Positions 9,587 to 18,512 of a DNA stretch of 64,000 bases are shown piece after piece (position 1 is the first letter of the stretch; the number at the start of each line of letters is the position of its first letter). The position numbers were made by a program, and so were the translations under genes. The notes under the pieces were generated by a model. It was given only the letters and a program-made list of their open reading frames with translations. It made no database searches and was not told the DNA's origin. This DNA comes from Polyangiaceae bacterium (lineage in GTDB: Bacteria; Myxococcota_A; Polyangia; Polyangiales; Polyangiaceae): NCBI GenBank assembly GCA_025936045.1, contig JAICUB010000001.1, positions 124,001 through 188,000 of the forward strand. Direction: 5' to 3'.

Positions 9587-12451
9587 ATGAAACGGGAATA
9601 CGCGAAAACGTCGGGATGGTGTGTCGTCGTCGGAGGCATGGCGCTCAGCGGCTGCGCAGGGCCGGCGGAGCGCGGACAAGTCGAGGCGAACGTCGCCGAG
9701 GAGGCCTCCGCGCTGAACGGCACGATCCAGAAGCTCGTGCGTCCGTTCCCGCCCGGGGGTTCACCGAGCAACGTCGCGCTCCTGACGGACGGCCGCGTGC
9801 TGTGCGGGGGACCGGAGACTTCCAACTCCTGGTACACGCTGAAGCCTGACTCGGCCGGCTCGTACGTGAACGGCAGCTGGAACCAGGTGGCGAGCTCGCA
9901 CCTCGGGCACGAGTTCAACCCCGCGTTCGTGCTGCGCGACGGCAAATATTTCCTTTGCGGCGGCGAGTACGTGAGCGACCCCACCGAGCGCAGGCTCCAT
10001 GCTTCCGACCAGGATCGCGCTCGTTGCGAAATCTACGATCCGGTCAACGACTCGTGGCAGACCGTCACGGATATGCCCCAGACCGTGGCCGATTCTCCAG
10101 CCGCCGAGCTCTCCGACGGCACGGTGCTCGGCCTGAGTCACGCGAGTCTCAACAGCTACGTCTTCAGCACGGCCACGAGTCCGAACTGGACGCAGAAGGC
10201 CTCGTATCCCGACAAGACGGTGGGGACCGAGGGCGGCTGCGTGCTCCTCGGCGACGCCAGCGTTTTCTGCGGCATGCGTCGCTTTGCCCGCTATACCCCG
10301 GCGTCGAACGGCTGGTCGATCACCGCGGCTCCTTGCGGCCAGGAATTCGACGAATTCTCGTCGAGCACGCACGACGAGATCGGCCCGATCCTATTGCTTC
10401 CGAACGGCAACGTCTTCGTGCTCGGCGGGAACGCGAACAACGGCTTTTACAACGTAGCGCTGAATCAGTGGTTCCTGGCCGCGACCACTCCGGCGCCCTA
10501 CAATCACGGCGACGCACCGTCCGCGGTAGAGGTAAACGGCGACGTCCTCAGCGTCGTGACGACCGACGCGGACGGCGAAGGCCAGCCGAACAGCGACAAC
10601 GATCCGTCGGGACCGAACGGACAAGTCGCTCTCTACGAATATGGGATCGTGAGCGACACTTGGACCAATGTCCCGCTGCCGAGCGGAGTGAGCTTGGGCA
10701 GCGGCAATCGTACGCGACTCCTGAATCTGCCGCGTCCTGGTGCGGCGACCGCACAGATCCTCGTCGCGCCCGGCATGGGAGACGGAACCATGCTGGTCTA
10801 CAACACGAGCGCCTCGACCACGCTCACGGGCGACAAATCCACGCTCCAGAGCATCACGGGACCGGTCAACGGCTTTTACACGCTGACGGGACTGCAGCTG
10901 AACGGGCTTTCGAACGGGTCCGATCTGGGCGACGACTCGAAGTCGGCGACCAACTACCCGATCGTTTCGCTGACCTCGAACAGCAGCGGTCGGATTTTCT
11001 TCGCGCGTTCGTCGGCGTTCAGCCAGATGGCTCCCACGCGAACCAAGACGGCGAGCAGCAGCTGTTCGTTCACGCTCCCCGACGGGCTGCCGAACGGGAC
11101 CTATCAAGTCCGCGTCTCGGCCAACGGAGTCCAGTCGAGCAACTCGCTGGCGCTCACCGTCTCGGAAACGCACATTGCGAGCTTGACGGGCCCCGTGATC
11201 GGAACCCTGGGCACCAACGTCACCTGGCAGGTGAATCTGTCGAACCCTGCTCCCGCGGGTGGCACGCTCGTGACGCTCGCGAGCAGCGCGGGCGGCGTCG
11301 CGAAGCCGCCGAGCAGCATCAGAATCAACGCGGGCTCGAGCAGCGGGACCTTCCCGCTCACCGTCGGCGGCATCGGCGTCGCGAACGTCACCGCCTCGAC
11401 CGGCGGCTCGTTCCGCCCGTCGCTCCGGACGTTCGGCTGGAACATCGATAACCTCACGGGCCCGGACATTCTCTACGATCAAGGCGGCCCCGTGAGCTGG
11501 ACGCTGACGCTCTCGCAGCCGGCGCCGGCCGGGGACGCCGTCGTCAACGTGTTCATCGATTCGAACGTCGCGACCGTGCCGTCGACCGTGAGGGTGCCCG
11601 CCGGATCGTCGAGCGTGAGCTTCGACGTGAACCTGGGCTCCGTCGAGGGCGTGACGCTCGTGCATGCGACCGCCATTGCGACGGGCTTCTCGCACGCCAT
11701 CGCGGCACCGATCCAGCTGCCGATAGGCGACAGCATGACGTTCTTCAAGTGCTCCGACGAGTTTAGCAGCTGTGCCATCGGCGGCGTGCCGCGCTACATG
11801 GCGTTCGGCGCGGACGGCAAGTTCAACTTCGCCTCGACGAACGGCAACGTCGCCTGCGATCGCTCGACCTTCGGCGACCCCGACGAGGGAGCGTTCAAGG
11901 CTTGTTACTACTCCGCCTACACACTGCTCGGCTCCGAGAATTCGCAGCTTTTCCTGTCCTCGCGCAAGAACGTCGCCTACGGCGCCGGCAACCAGTTCAA
12001 TTACAAGGACCTCAGCGGCTCGTTCACGTGCGACAACGCGACCTTCGGCGATCCGAACGTCGGCGCGAGCAAGTCTTGCTATATCGGACCCGCCGACTAC
12101 GAGTTCACGGTCACGGAAGGCAACAGCTTCAACGTCAACGCGAATTCACCCGTTGCCTTCGGGACGAACGGCCGCTTCGCCTTCAAGATCAAGAGCGGTA
12201 CCGTCAGCTGCGACACCGCGACGTTCGGAGACCCCAACGTGGGCGCCGGCAAGGCCTGCTACGTCTTCACGGCTCCGCTCCGCGCCGACGAAGGTCAGTC
12301 GTTCAGCACCTCGGGCCTCACCGCGACGTATTACGGCAGCGGCGGTAACGACAACTTCCTGCGCTCCGGCGCCACGAGCGGCACCTGCAGCAACGGCTTC
12401 TTCGGTGGCGACCCCGACGTGACGCACCAGAAGCACTGCTACGGGCTCTGA
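9587..12451 (+). CDS. Secreted lipoprotein: Kelch/galactose-oxidase-like N-terminus, Ig-like repeats, C-terminal Cys/FGDP repeats
   Basis: LSGC lipobox; kelch-like LLTDGRVLCGG and CEIYDPVNDSWQTVTDMP; Ig-like LSNPAPAGGTLVTLASS / LSQPAPAGDAVVNV; four C-terminal CxxxTFGDPxxGxxKxCY repeats. Confidence 0.78.
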   Translation: MKREYAKTSGWCVVVGGMALSGCAGPAERGQVEANVAEEASALNGTIQKLVRPFPPGGSPSNVALLTDGRVLCGGPETSNSWYTLKPDSAGSYVNGSWNQVASSHLGHEFNPAFVLRDGKYFLCGGEYVSDPTERRLHASDQDRARCEIYDPVNDSWQTVTDMPQTVADSPAAELSDGTVLGLSHASLNSYVFSTATSPNWTQKASYPDKTVGTEGGCVLLGDASVFCGMRRFARYTPASNGWSITAAPCGQEFDEFSSSTHDEIGPILLLPNGNVFVLGGNANNGFYNVALNQWFLAATTPAPYNHGDAPSAVEVNGDVLSVVTTDADGEGQPNSDNDPSGPNGQVALYEYGIVSDTWTNVPLPSGVSLGSGNRTRLLNLPRPGAATAQILVAPGMGDGTMLVYNTSASTTLTGDKSTLQSITGPVNGFYTLTGLQLNGLSNGSDLGDDSKSATNYPIVSLTSNSSGRIFFARSSAFSQMAPTRTKTASSSCSFTLPDGLPNGTYQVRVSANGVQSSNSLALTVSETHIASLTGPVIGTLGTNVTWQVNLSNPAPAGGTLVTLASSAGGVAKPPSSIRINAGSSSGTFPLTVGGIGVANVTASTGGSFRPSLRTFGWNIDNLTGPDILYDQGGPVSWTLTLSQPAPAGDAVVNVFIDSNVATVPSTVRVPAGSSSVSFDVNLGSVEGVTLVHATAIATGFSHAIAAPIQLPIGDSMTFFKCSDEFSSCAIGGVPRYMAFGADGKFNFASTNGNVACDRSTFGDPDEGAFKACYYSAYTLLGSENSQLFLSSRKNVAYGAGNQFNYKDLSGSFTCDNATFGDPNVGASKSCYIGPADYEFTVTEGNSFNVNANSPVAFGTNGRFAFKIKSGTVSCDTATFGDPNVGAGKACYVFTAPLRADEGQSFSTSGLTATYYGSGGNDNFLRSGATSGTCSNGFFGGDPDVTHQKHCYGL

Positions 12452-12464
12452 GCCCGTCGCCCTG

Positions 12465-13526
12465 CTAGCGCCGAAGGCCTTCCACTTCCGAGCGGCGAAA
12501 GCCGCTCGGATAGCGACGCAGGAAGTCCTCCGCTGCGGCGTCGAGGCCGGCATGGTCACCCGAGCGCTGCAGCGCGATGACGCGCAGGTAAGCCGCATCT
12601 TCCGCGCGCCCGTCGTGAGGGCGTCGTTGCAAGAATGCTCCGAATTCCTTGGCGGCTTGCGCGTTGTCACCGCGATTGAGCGCCGCAAGCGCCTGACGAA
12701 ATTCGGCGGCCGAGGCGTCATTCGCGCGTGCGGCCGACCCTGCCGCCGAGGCAGCAGAGACGGCGCCGTTGCTCGGCGCGGAGGCCGCGTGCTGGCCCGC
12801 ATCCGGCGACGGTTGGCTCGTGGTCCTCGTGCTCGTCGGCGGAGCCGGCAGGGGCTCCGGACGGGTCCAATGCTCGCCCGCGCCGATCGTGAGCGCGGAT
12901 TGATTGCGCAGTCGCAAGACGACGCGCCCTTCTTGCACGGCGATACGGGAAGTGTGCCCTGCTTCGGCGGTGACCGTGAACGTCGTCCCGATGTCTTCGA
13001 GCTCCCCGTCCGGCAAGTTCACGCGGAGCTGACGTTCGCTCCGCGTGTGGTCGACTCGAACCCAGAGCGTCCCCCGTTCGAGGACGACGAGCTCGTGAGA
13101 CCCTTCCTCGCGTTCCGACCAAACTGTCGCAGCGTTCGCGCGTACCACGACGGGAGGAGCATTCACGGTCACGAGCTCGCGCCGTGACCGCAGCCGGCGT
13201 AGCCCGAACCCCGCCACGATGAGAACGAGCACGGCAGCCGCCGAAAGCAGCGAGCTCCGCAGCCTCGTGCGTCGTGGGGGTGCGAGAAGTCGTCGATCGA
13301 ACGCCGCGAGCAGGCGAGTCTTCTCGCGGTGCGCGCGGAGCTCGTCGCCCGGCGCCGCGCCCGGCCGGCGCAAGATTTCGGCCAGCGTCGTGAGCTCCGC
13401 CAGCTCACGGGCACAGGCGCTGCAAGCGGCCGCGTGCCGCTCGAAGTTCTCGCGTTCGACGCCGGTGAGGCGACCGTCGCGTGCGGCTTCCGCTTCGAAG
13501 AGCCTGCTGCACGGCGAGCGCTTCAT
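12465..13526 (-). CDS. FecR-domain anti-sigma/transmembrane regulator with zf-HC2-like N-terminus and periplasmic TPR-like tail
   Basis: HAAACSACARELAEL Zn-binding motif, TM LLSAAAVLVLIVAGFGL, FecR-like NLPDGELEDIGTTFTVTAEAG..AVQEGRVVLR, tail QALAALNRGDNAQAAKEFGAFLQRRPHDGRAEDAAYLRVIALQRSGD. Confidence 0.85.
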   Translation of the reverse strand: MKRSPCSRLFEAEAARDGRLTGVERENFERHAAACSACARELAELTTLAEILRRPGAAPGDELRAHREKTRLLAAFDRRLLAPPRRTRLRSSLLSAAAVLVLIVAGFGLRRLRSRRELVTVNAPPVVVRANAATVWSEREEGSHELVVLERGTLWVRVDHTRSERQLRVNLPDGELEDIGTTFTVTAEAGHTSRIAVQEGRVVLRLRNQSALTIGAGEHWTRPEPLPAPPTSTRTTSQPSPDAGQHAASAPSNGAVSAASAAGSAARANDASAAEFRQALAALNRGDNAQAAKEFGAFLQRRPHDGRAEDAAYLRVIALQRSGDHAGLDAAAEDFLRRYPSGFRRSEVEGLRR

Positions 13527-14101
13527 CGCCTTCGGTCCTCACCGAGCGCTCGGCGAAGCTCGCGCCTGGCGGCGTGCAGTCGGGTCCACACCGTTCCCAC
13601 GGGGATCGCGAGCGCGGCCGCTGCTTCTTGGCAGCTCAGCCCTTCGACCTCGACCAAGAGCAGGGCGACGCGCTTGGTCTCGCTGATCGTGCTGAGCGCC
13701 TGCTCGACGTCGACGTGGGCTTCCAGCGCCGAACGCGGATCCGCTGCGATGGCACGGGTGTCGCGGAGTGACGTCAGAACAACCGCCCAATTTCGAAACG
13801 ACCGACGCCTGCGACGCAGCAGCTGCACGGCGATACCGGCGAGCCACGGCCGGCAGGACGGGCGTCCGTCGTAACGGCCGGCGCTCTTCGCGGCTTCGAG
13901 GAAAGTCGAGTGGACGAGATCGTCCACATCGTCGGCGTTGGCCGTCGCACGCGTGAGAAAGCGACGGATCGGCTCGCGATAGCGATCATAGAGCTCGCCC
14001 AACGCGCCGATGTCGCCGTTGGCGACCAGCTTCAAGACGTCGGGATCGCCGAGGGCCTCGTCGCGGGAGCTCCGGCGTTGCGGTGACGCGCGTGGGGTCA
14101 C
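13523..14101 (-). CDS. RNA polymerase ECF sigma-70 factor
   Basis: ELYDRYREPIRRFLTRATANADDVDDLVHSTFLEAAKSAGRYDG (region 2) and LLLVEVEGLSCQEAAAALAIPVGTVWTRLHAARRELRRAL (region 4); GTG start at 14101 overlaps upstream stop; stop overlaps FecR start (ATGA). Confidence 0.87.
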   Translation of the reverse strand: MTPRASPQRRSSRDEALGDPDVLKLVANGDIGALGELYDRYREPIRRFLTRATANADDVDDLVHSTFLEAAKSAGRYDGRPSCRPWLAGIAVQLLRRRRRSFRNWAVVLTSLRDTRAIAADPRSALEAHVDVEQALSTISETKRVALLLVEVEGLSCQEAAAALAIPVGTVWTRLHAARRELRRALGEDRRR

Positions 14102-15153
14102 GGGCTTCCCACCGTGGCGCCGAGAGCGAGCCCGACGGTCCAACGAGGTAAGCGCGGAGCGCTCGGCATGTCGGCCCCCGCCGCCCGCGCAGGCCCCGCT
14201 TCGCCGTCGATGCCGACGAAGCCACGCAAAATCGAGTGTGAAGCCCACGTGAGGCGCGACATGACGAGGAGCCGCGGTACCGTGCTCGAGCTCGATCGCC
14301 GGCTCGGAGCGGCGCCCGACTGCGTTTCGACGGTGCTCGTCCCCTGGAGCGCCGCAGCGGGGCCGAGGACGACGTCGAACGCGAGGCTGCCGACGGGAAT
14401 TCGGCGACCGAGGAGGACGCCGAGCTCGAGCGCGCCGGACACGTCTTCTGGAGGCGGCTCCGTGACCGGGGACGACACGGCTCTCGTGACGCCGAGCAGC
14501 TGGTAACGGTCGAGGCGTCCCTCGAAGCCGACCAGCCAACCCGAAAGCTCGAGGAACGAGAGCAGTCCGATCCCGAGCCCCGCTTGGCCGTCTCCGACGC
14601 GTGCGCCGGTCGCGGCCGAAAGCTCGACGCGCACGGCGTTGTTCTGCCGCGGGCCGGGCGCGACGTCCGCCTTCGCCGGCAGCGGTCGGCTGTTGACGGT
14701 CACGCGTGGAGCGCGGGGCGGCGGAGTAGCGGTCGAGGCGGCGCGCTCCGGCTCGGGTGTTTCCACGGCGGCGTCCTTCCGCGCGGGCATCGACCGCTCG
14801 TCGTGCCCCGGGAGGAGCAGCAGCGCCTCGAGCGTGGGGACGACGTCCTCCGGACCGGCGACGGCTCGGAGAGCGACCCGTCCGTCAGCGAGCGCCACCT
14901 CGACGCTGATCGCGTCTTTTCCCGAGACTAGCCTGACGTGCGCACAACGATCGATGTTTTCACGCTGCGACAGTGCGGCCCGTGCCGACGGCACGAGCTC
15001 CGGCCAACGCGCTCCGATGGTCCCAGCGGCCTCGATCACGAGCGGCGGGCAAGTCGCGTCGTCCGCGCGCGCTGACTCGGCGCTGACCACCACCGCGGCC
15101 GCCAGCAACGCGGGAAGGACCATTTGGGGACGGGACATCGACGAGGCTCTCAC
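14098..15153 (-). CDS. Hypothetical exported protein of the sigma/FecR/TonB operon
   Basis: N-terminal signal-like VLPALLAAAVVVSAESARADD; translationally overlapped with the ECF sigma gene. Confidence 0.7.
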   Translation of the reverse strand: MRASSMSRPQMVLPALLAAAVVVSAESARADDATCPPLVIEAAGTIGARWPELVPSARAALSQRENIDRCAHVRLVSGKDAISVEVALADGRVALRAVAGPEDVVPTLEALLLLPGHDERSMPARKDAAVETPEPERAASTATPPPRAPRVTVNSRPLPAKADVAPGPRQNNAVRVELSAATGARVGDGQAGLGIGLLSFLELSGWLVGFEGRLDRYQLLGVTRAVSSPVTEPPPEDVSGALELGVLLGRRIPVGSLAFDVVLGPAAALQGTSTVETQSGAAPSRRSSSSTVPRLLVMSRLTWASHSILRGFVGIDGEAGPARAAGADMPSAPRLPRWTVGLALGATVGSP

Positions 15154-15192
15154 CTTCCTTCACTCGAACGACGGGAAGCCTTCATCGTGCTT

Positions 15193-17679
15193 CTAGAAAG
15201 ATGCTTCGACACCGAGGCTCGGCAACGTGAGAGGCCCGACGGAGGAGGGGCGACACTCGGTCGTGTAGTCTCCGCCCTGCGCGGTCTGGTTGCCCGTGCA
15301 ATCCGTGCCGTAAGGCGTCACCTCTTTGCTGAGCGTCACGTTCTGCACTTCGGCAATGAACGCTATGAACCCGTCTTTGGCGAAAGGCCAGCGCTTCTCC
15401 ACGCGCACGTCCACACGGTAAAAAGGCGGCGTTCGCCGATTGTTGTAGGGGGGCGCGGGGACATTTCCGGCGAGCGTCGAATAAGGCGTGCCCGAGAGGA
15501 AGAGGAAGCGACCCCCGGCCCGCCAGCGCCGGCCGAGGTCGTAGGCGAGGATCGCGTTGAGGACGTGGGTGCGGTCGTTGTCGCTCACGACTTTGGCGAG
15601 GGCGTCGCCCCCCGAAAGAGTGATGAAGTGTTCGCGACGGACCGAGCGTGAGAGCGTGTAGGCGAGCCACCCCGTCAGGCGTTTGGTGAGCGGCCTTCTC
15701 AGCAGCACCTCGAGCCCGTAGGCGATGCCGCGCGCCGGATCGTTGCTCGGGCAAGTCCAGGGCACCGGCGGCGGTCCCATGTTGCCCGGTTGAGCCTGCT
15801 GCACCGGGGGCTGGATCTGCAGGCAGTTGCTCGTGAGATCGGTGAGCCCCGACCACCCCGACAAGAAGCCGGTCGTCGTGAGCGTGAAATCCCACGGCAG
15901 CATGAACTCGGCGCCCTGGCTCACTTGCAATGCCGTCTGCAGCTGCGAGTCGCCCGTCGGAAATCCGGGAACGGAGACGAGGAGCGCGGGGATCGCTCCC
16001 ACTCGTAGTACGGGGTATTGATGGGTGAGGCCGACGCTCGACAGCCATTTGAGCCAGGGAGTGAGGGTGACGCGCGTCGAGAGCCGCGGATCGACCGCAG
16101 GAACGAAGGTGCTCGCACCCGCCGCCGAGGGCGTGCTCGAGCGCCTCGACTCGAAGAGGTCGACCCGCACGCCGGGAACGATCTCGACCCGCTCCGTGAC
16201 CCGCCAGACCACGTCTGCGTGCGCGCCGCTCGTGACGTTCGTCGGTGGTGGATCGGCGGTCGACGGGACCTGCGGGAAGGGCAAGCCGTTCTCGTCGAGC
16301 GGCGCTTGCCCTTGCGTGAGCCGATAGTGGTCGAGCTGCGCGTCCATCCCGGCGCGGAGGCGGAGTGCCGAGGAAAAGCCCTGCTCGAACTCGAGACGAG
16401 CGGCGGCCGAGCGGTTCGTCACGGTGGTGACGGCGGGGGCCGGACTGTCGCTTTCCCCCGCGCCGCCCATCGAGTCGTATCCGAGCGTGATCGCGAAGCG
16501 CAGCCGGCCGTCCTCGAGGGCGCGGTCGTAACGCAGGTCGAGCCGGTGGAAATCGGAGCCGAGCTGCTCGGTTACCGGCCCGACCTGCCCGTTGCGGGTC
16601 GGAGCCGTACCGAGGTAGTCGTGACTACCGAACGCAAAGATGCCCAGAGTATCGCGGTCGGCGAAGCGCCACGTCGCGCGTGCCTGGTAGTCCCAGTACC
16701 CGAGCTTCACGCTCGAGGTGATCGCGCTCAGGATCGGCCCGGGATAGCCGTAGCGGCCGGCGACGAGAACGCTCGCGCGACCGTCGGCGAGCGGAGACTC
16801 GAGCAGCGCGCCCGCGTCGATGAGGCGAAGATTGACTTCACCGTGGGCGATCGCCGGGGGCTCGCGCGTTTGACCGGCGATCACGGCGCCTGCGGCACGC
16901 CCGTACGCGGCTGGTGCGGAGCCCGGATAAAAGTCGACGTGCTCGATGAGCGCCGGATGGATCACCGCCTCGCCGATCCCCACGTGAAAGAGCAGCGGCA
17001 CGCGTATGCCGTCCAAGAGGTACGCGTTGTTGTTCGGCGGCGCGCCGCGAATGTAAAAGTACGGTAGCCCGCTCACGATCGGCATCACGCCCGGCAGCGC
17101 TTCGATCGCTCGAAACGGGTCACCGAACGTGCCCGGCATCTCGCGCACCTCCGCGCTGCCGAGCGTCGTCTCGCCGATCTCGTGTCTCACGCCGCGGACC
17201 TCCACGACGATGGGGGCAGCGTTCGCGCGCGGCTCCGGGGGCTTTACTGGCGGCGTGGGCGTCGCGCCCTGCGAGGAGCCCGGCGCCGTCGCTGCCGAGG
17301 CCGGCTCTTCTTGCTGAAACGCGACTCGTGCTTTGATGCGAGCCGCGACCGGAGCGTTACCGCGCCGCGCTGGAGCGAAGCGCCAGGTGAGGACGGCACG
17401 CCGCGCGTGCTCGGCAAACGGCGCTTCGCCGCTCACGACGGCCGCGCGCACGACCCGACCGTCCTTGTCGACGTCGAGCTCGAGCTCGACCGTTGCGTCG
17501 CCGCTCGCGCCCTCGGGATACGGCACGTCGGTGTTGCCCTCCGCGGTGGGAGGTGTCACCGGCGGCGGGACGACGGGCGCTCCGGCAGGGGTCGTTGCTG
17601 GCGCCGGCTCGGCCGACACGCGCCGAGCCGGCGTCGAAAAAATCGCGAGAACGACGGCGGCGATGGGTGCTCTGCGCAT
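15193..17679 (-). CDS. TonB-dependent outer-membrane receptor with N-terminal TonB-C-like energy-transducer domain
   Basis: N-term VPYPEGASGDATVELELDVDKDGRVVRAAVVSGEAPFAEHARRAVLTWRFAPA (TonB C-terminal domain style); plug GSAEVREMPGTFGDPFRAIEALPGVMPIVSGLPYFYIRGAPPNNNAYLLDGIRVP; barrel ends in GVEASF. Confidence 0.9.
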   Translation of the reverse strand: MRRAPIAAVVLAIFSTPARRVSAEPAPATTPAGAPVVPPPVTPPTAEGNTDVPYPEGASGDATVELELDVDKDGRVVRAAVVSGEAPFAEHARRAVLTWRFAPARRGNAPVAARIKARVAFQQEEPASAATAPGSSQGATPTPPVKPPEPRANAAPIVVEVRGVRHEIGETTLGSAEVREMPGTFGDPFRAIEALPGVMPIVSGLPYFYIRGAPPNNNAYLLDGIRVPLLFHVGIGEAVIHPALIEHVDFYPGSAPAAYGRAAGAVIAGQTREPPAIAHGEVNLRLIDAGALLESPLADGRASVLVAGRYGYPGPILSAITSSVKLGYWDYQARATWRFADRDTLGIFAFGSHDYLGTAPTRNGQVGPVTEQLGSDFHRLDLRYDRALEDGRLRFAITLGYDSMGGAGESDSPAPAVTTVTNRSAAARLEFEQGFSSALRLRAGMDAQLDHYRLTQGQAPLDENGLPFPQVPSTADPPPTNVTSGAHADVVWRVTERVEIVPGVRVDLFESRRSSTPSAAGASTFVPAVDPRLSTRVTLTPWLKWLSSVGLTHQYPVLRVGAIPALLVSVPGFPTGDSQLQTALQVSQGAEFMLPWDFTLTTTGFLSGWSGLTDLTSNCLQIQPPVQQAQPGNMGPPPVPWTCPSNDPARGIAYGLEVLLRRPLTKRLTGWLAYTLSRSVRREHFITLSGGDALAKVVSDNDRTHVLNAILAYDLGRRWRAGGRFLFLSGTPYSTLAGNVPAPPYNNRRTPPFYRVDVRVEKRWPFAKDGFIAFIAEVQNVTLSKEVTPYGTDCTGNQTAQGGDYTTECRPSSVGPLTLPSLGVEASF

Positions 17680-17954
17680 GGGCCGTCACTCGCTCGGGTT
17701 CCGCCGCGTGACGCGAGCGCCGCCTCGGTCAACCGGCCCGCGGACGAGATCGACGAAGAATGCGAGCGCGCGCAGCGCATAACGAAGGAAAATCATGCTG
17801 TCCGGTGGTGACGCGCGTTGCCGCCGTCCCCCGGTAATCACGCGAGGTCCCTGATTCCTTCACGGCTTCCGTCACGACGCTGGATTTCCGCGCGCGACCC
17901 CGGCCGATCTCGGGCGCGCGGCGGCGATACAGCTCCGCGGCTGGTGGTCCCGGC

Positions 17955-18509
17955 TCAGCGTGGCGCTCGGATCCACTTCTTCAGAGTAACCACCGTGCCG
18001 ACGCCGGGCGTCGACGTGAGCTCGAAAGCGTCGACGAGGCGCCGCGCACTCGGCAAGCCCAAGCCGAGCCCCCGACCCGTCGAATAGCCGTCGCACAGCG
18101 CCGCCTCGGGGTCGGGGATGCCGGGTCCGTCGTCGCGAACGACGACGACGATGGCCGCCCGTTCATCCTCTCCGACGACCACGAGCTCGAGCTCTCCGCG
18201 TTCCGCGTGAACGATTACGTTGCGAACGATCTCGGACACGGCCGTCACCAAAGCCTCGACGTCCGACGGCGGCACGCCGTGGAGCCGCGCCAGTTCGCGG
18301 ACTCGGCGGCATGCCGACGCGACATCGGAGTCATCGACGAGCCTCAGCCGGACGAGTACCTGGACCGCCAAACGCGAGAATCTTGGCACGCCGTCCGGCT
18401 GGACGCCGAGCGTCGACACCCTTGTGGCGCCGGGCGGTAAAAGGCTACTCTCGACGGAGCTAATCAAGGCCGGGGCCTCGGCAGGGCTGGGTCCGAACCA
18501 GGAGCGCAC
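17955..18509 (-). CDS. RsbT-like anti-sigma regulatory factor / serine kinase (HATPase_c)
   Basis: VTAVSEIVRNVIVHAERGELELVVV...VVRDDGPGIPDPEAALCDGYSTGRGLGLGLPSARRLVDAFELTSTPGVGTVVTLKKW; start may instead be GTG at 18419. Confidence 0.83.
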   Translation of the reverse strand: MRSWFGPSPAEAPALISSVESSLLPPGATRVSTLGVQPDGVPRFSRLAVQVLVRLRLVDDSDVASACRRVRELARLHGVPPSDVEALVTAVSEIVRNVIVHAERGELELVVVGEDERAAIVVVVRDDGPGIPDPEAALCDGYSTGRGLGLGLPSARRLVDAFELTSTPGVGTVVTLKKWIRAPR

Positions 18510-18512
18510 CGA

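Noticed and set aside
9955-11451. 498-aa plus-strand ORF inside the kelch lipoprotein gene
   Set aside because: Arg-rich out-of-frame ORF; the competing frame has signal peptide and recognisable repeats
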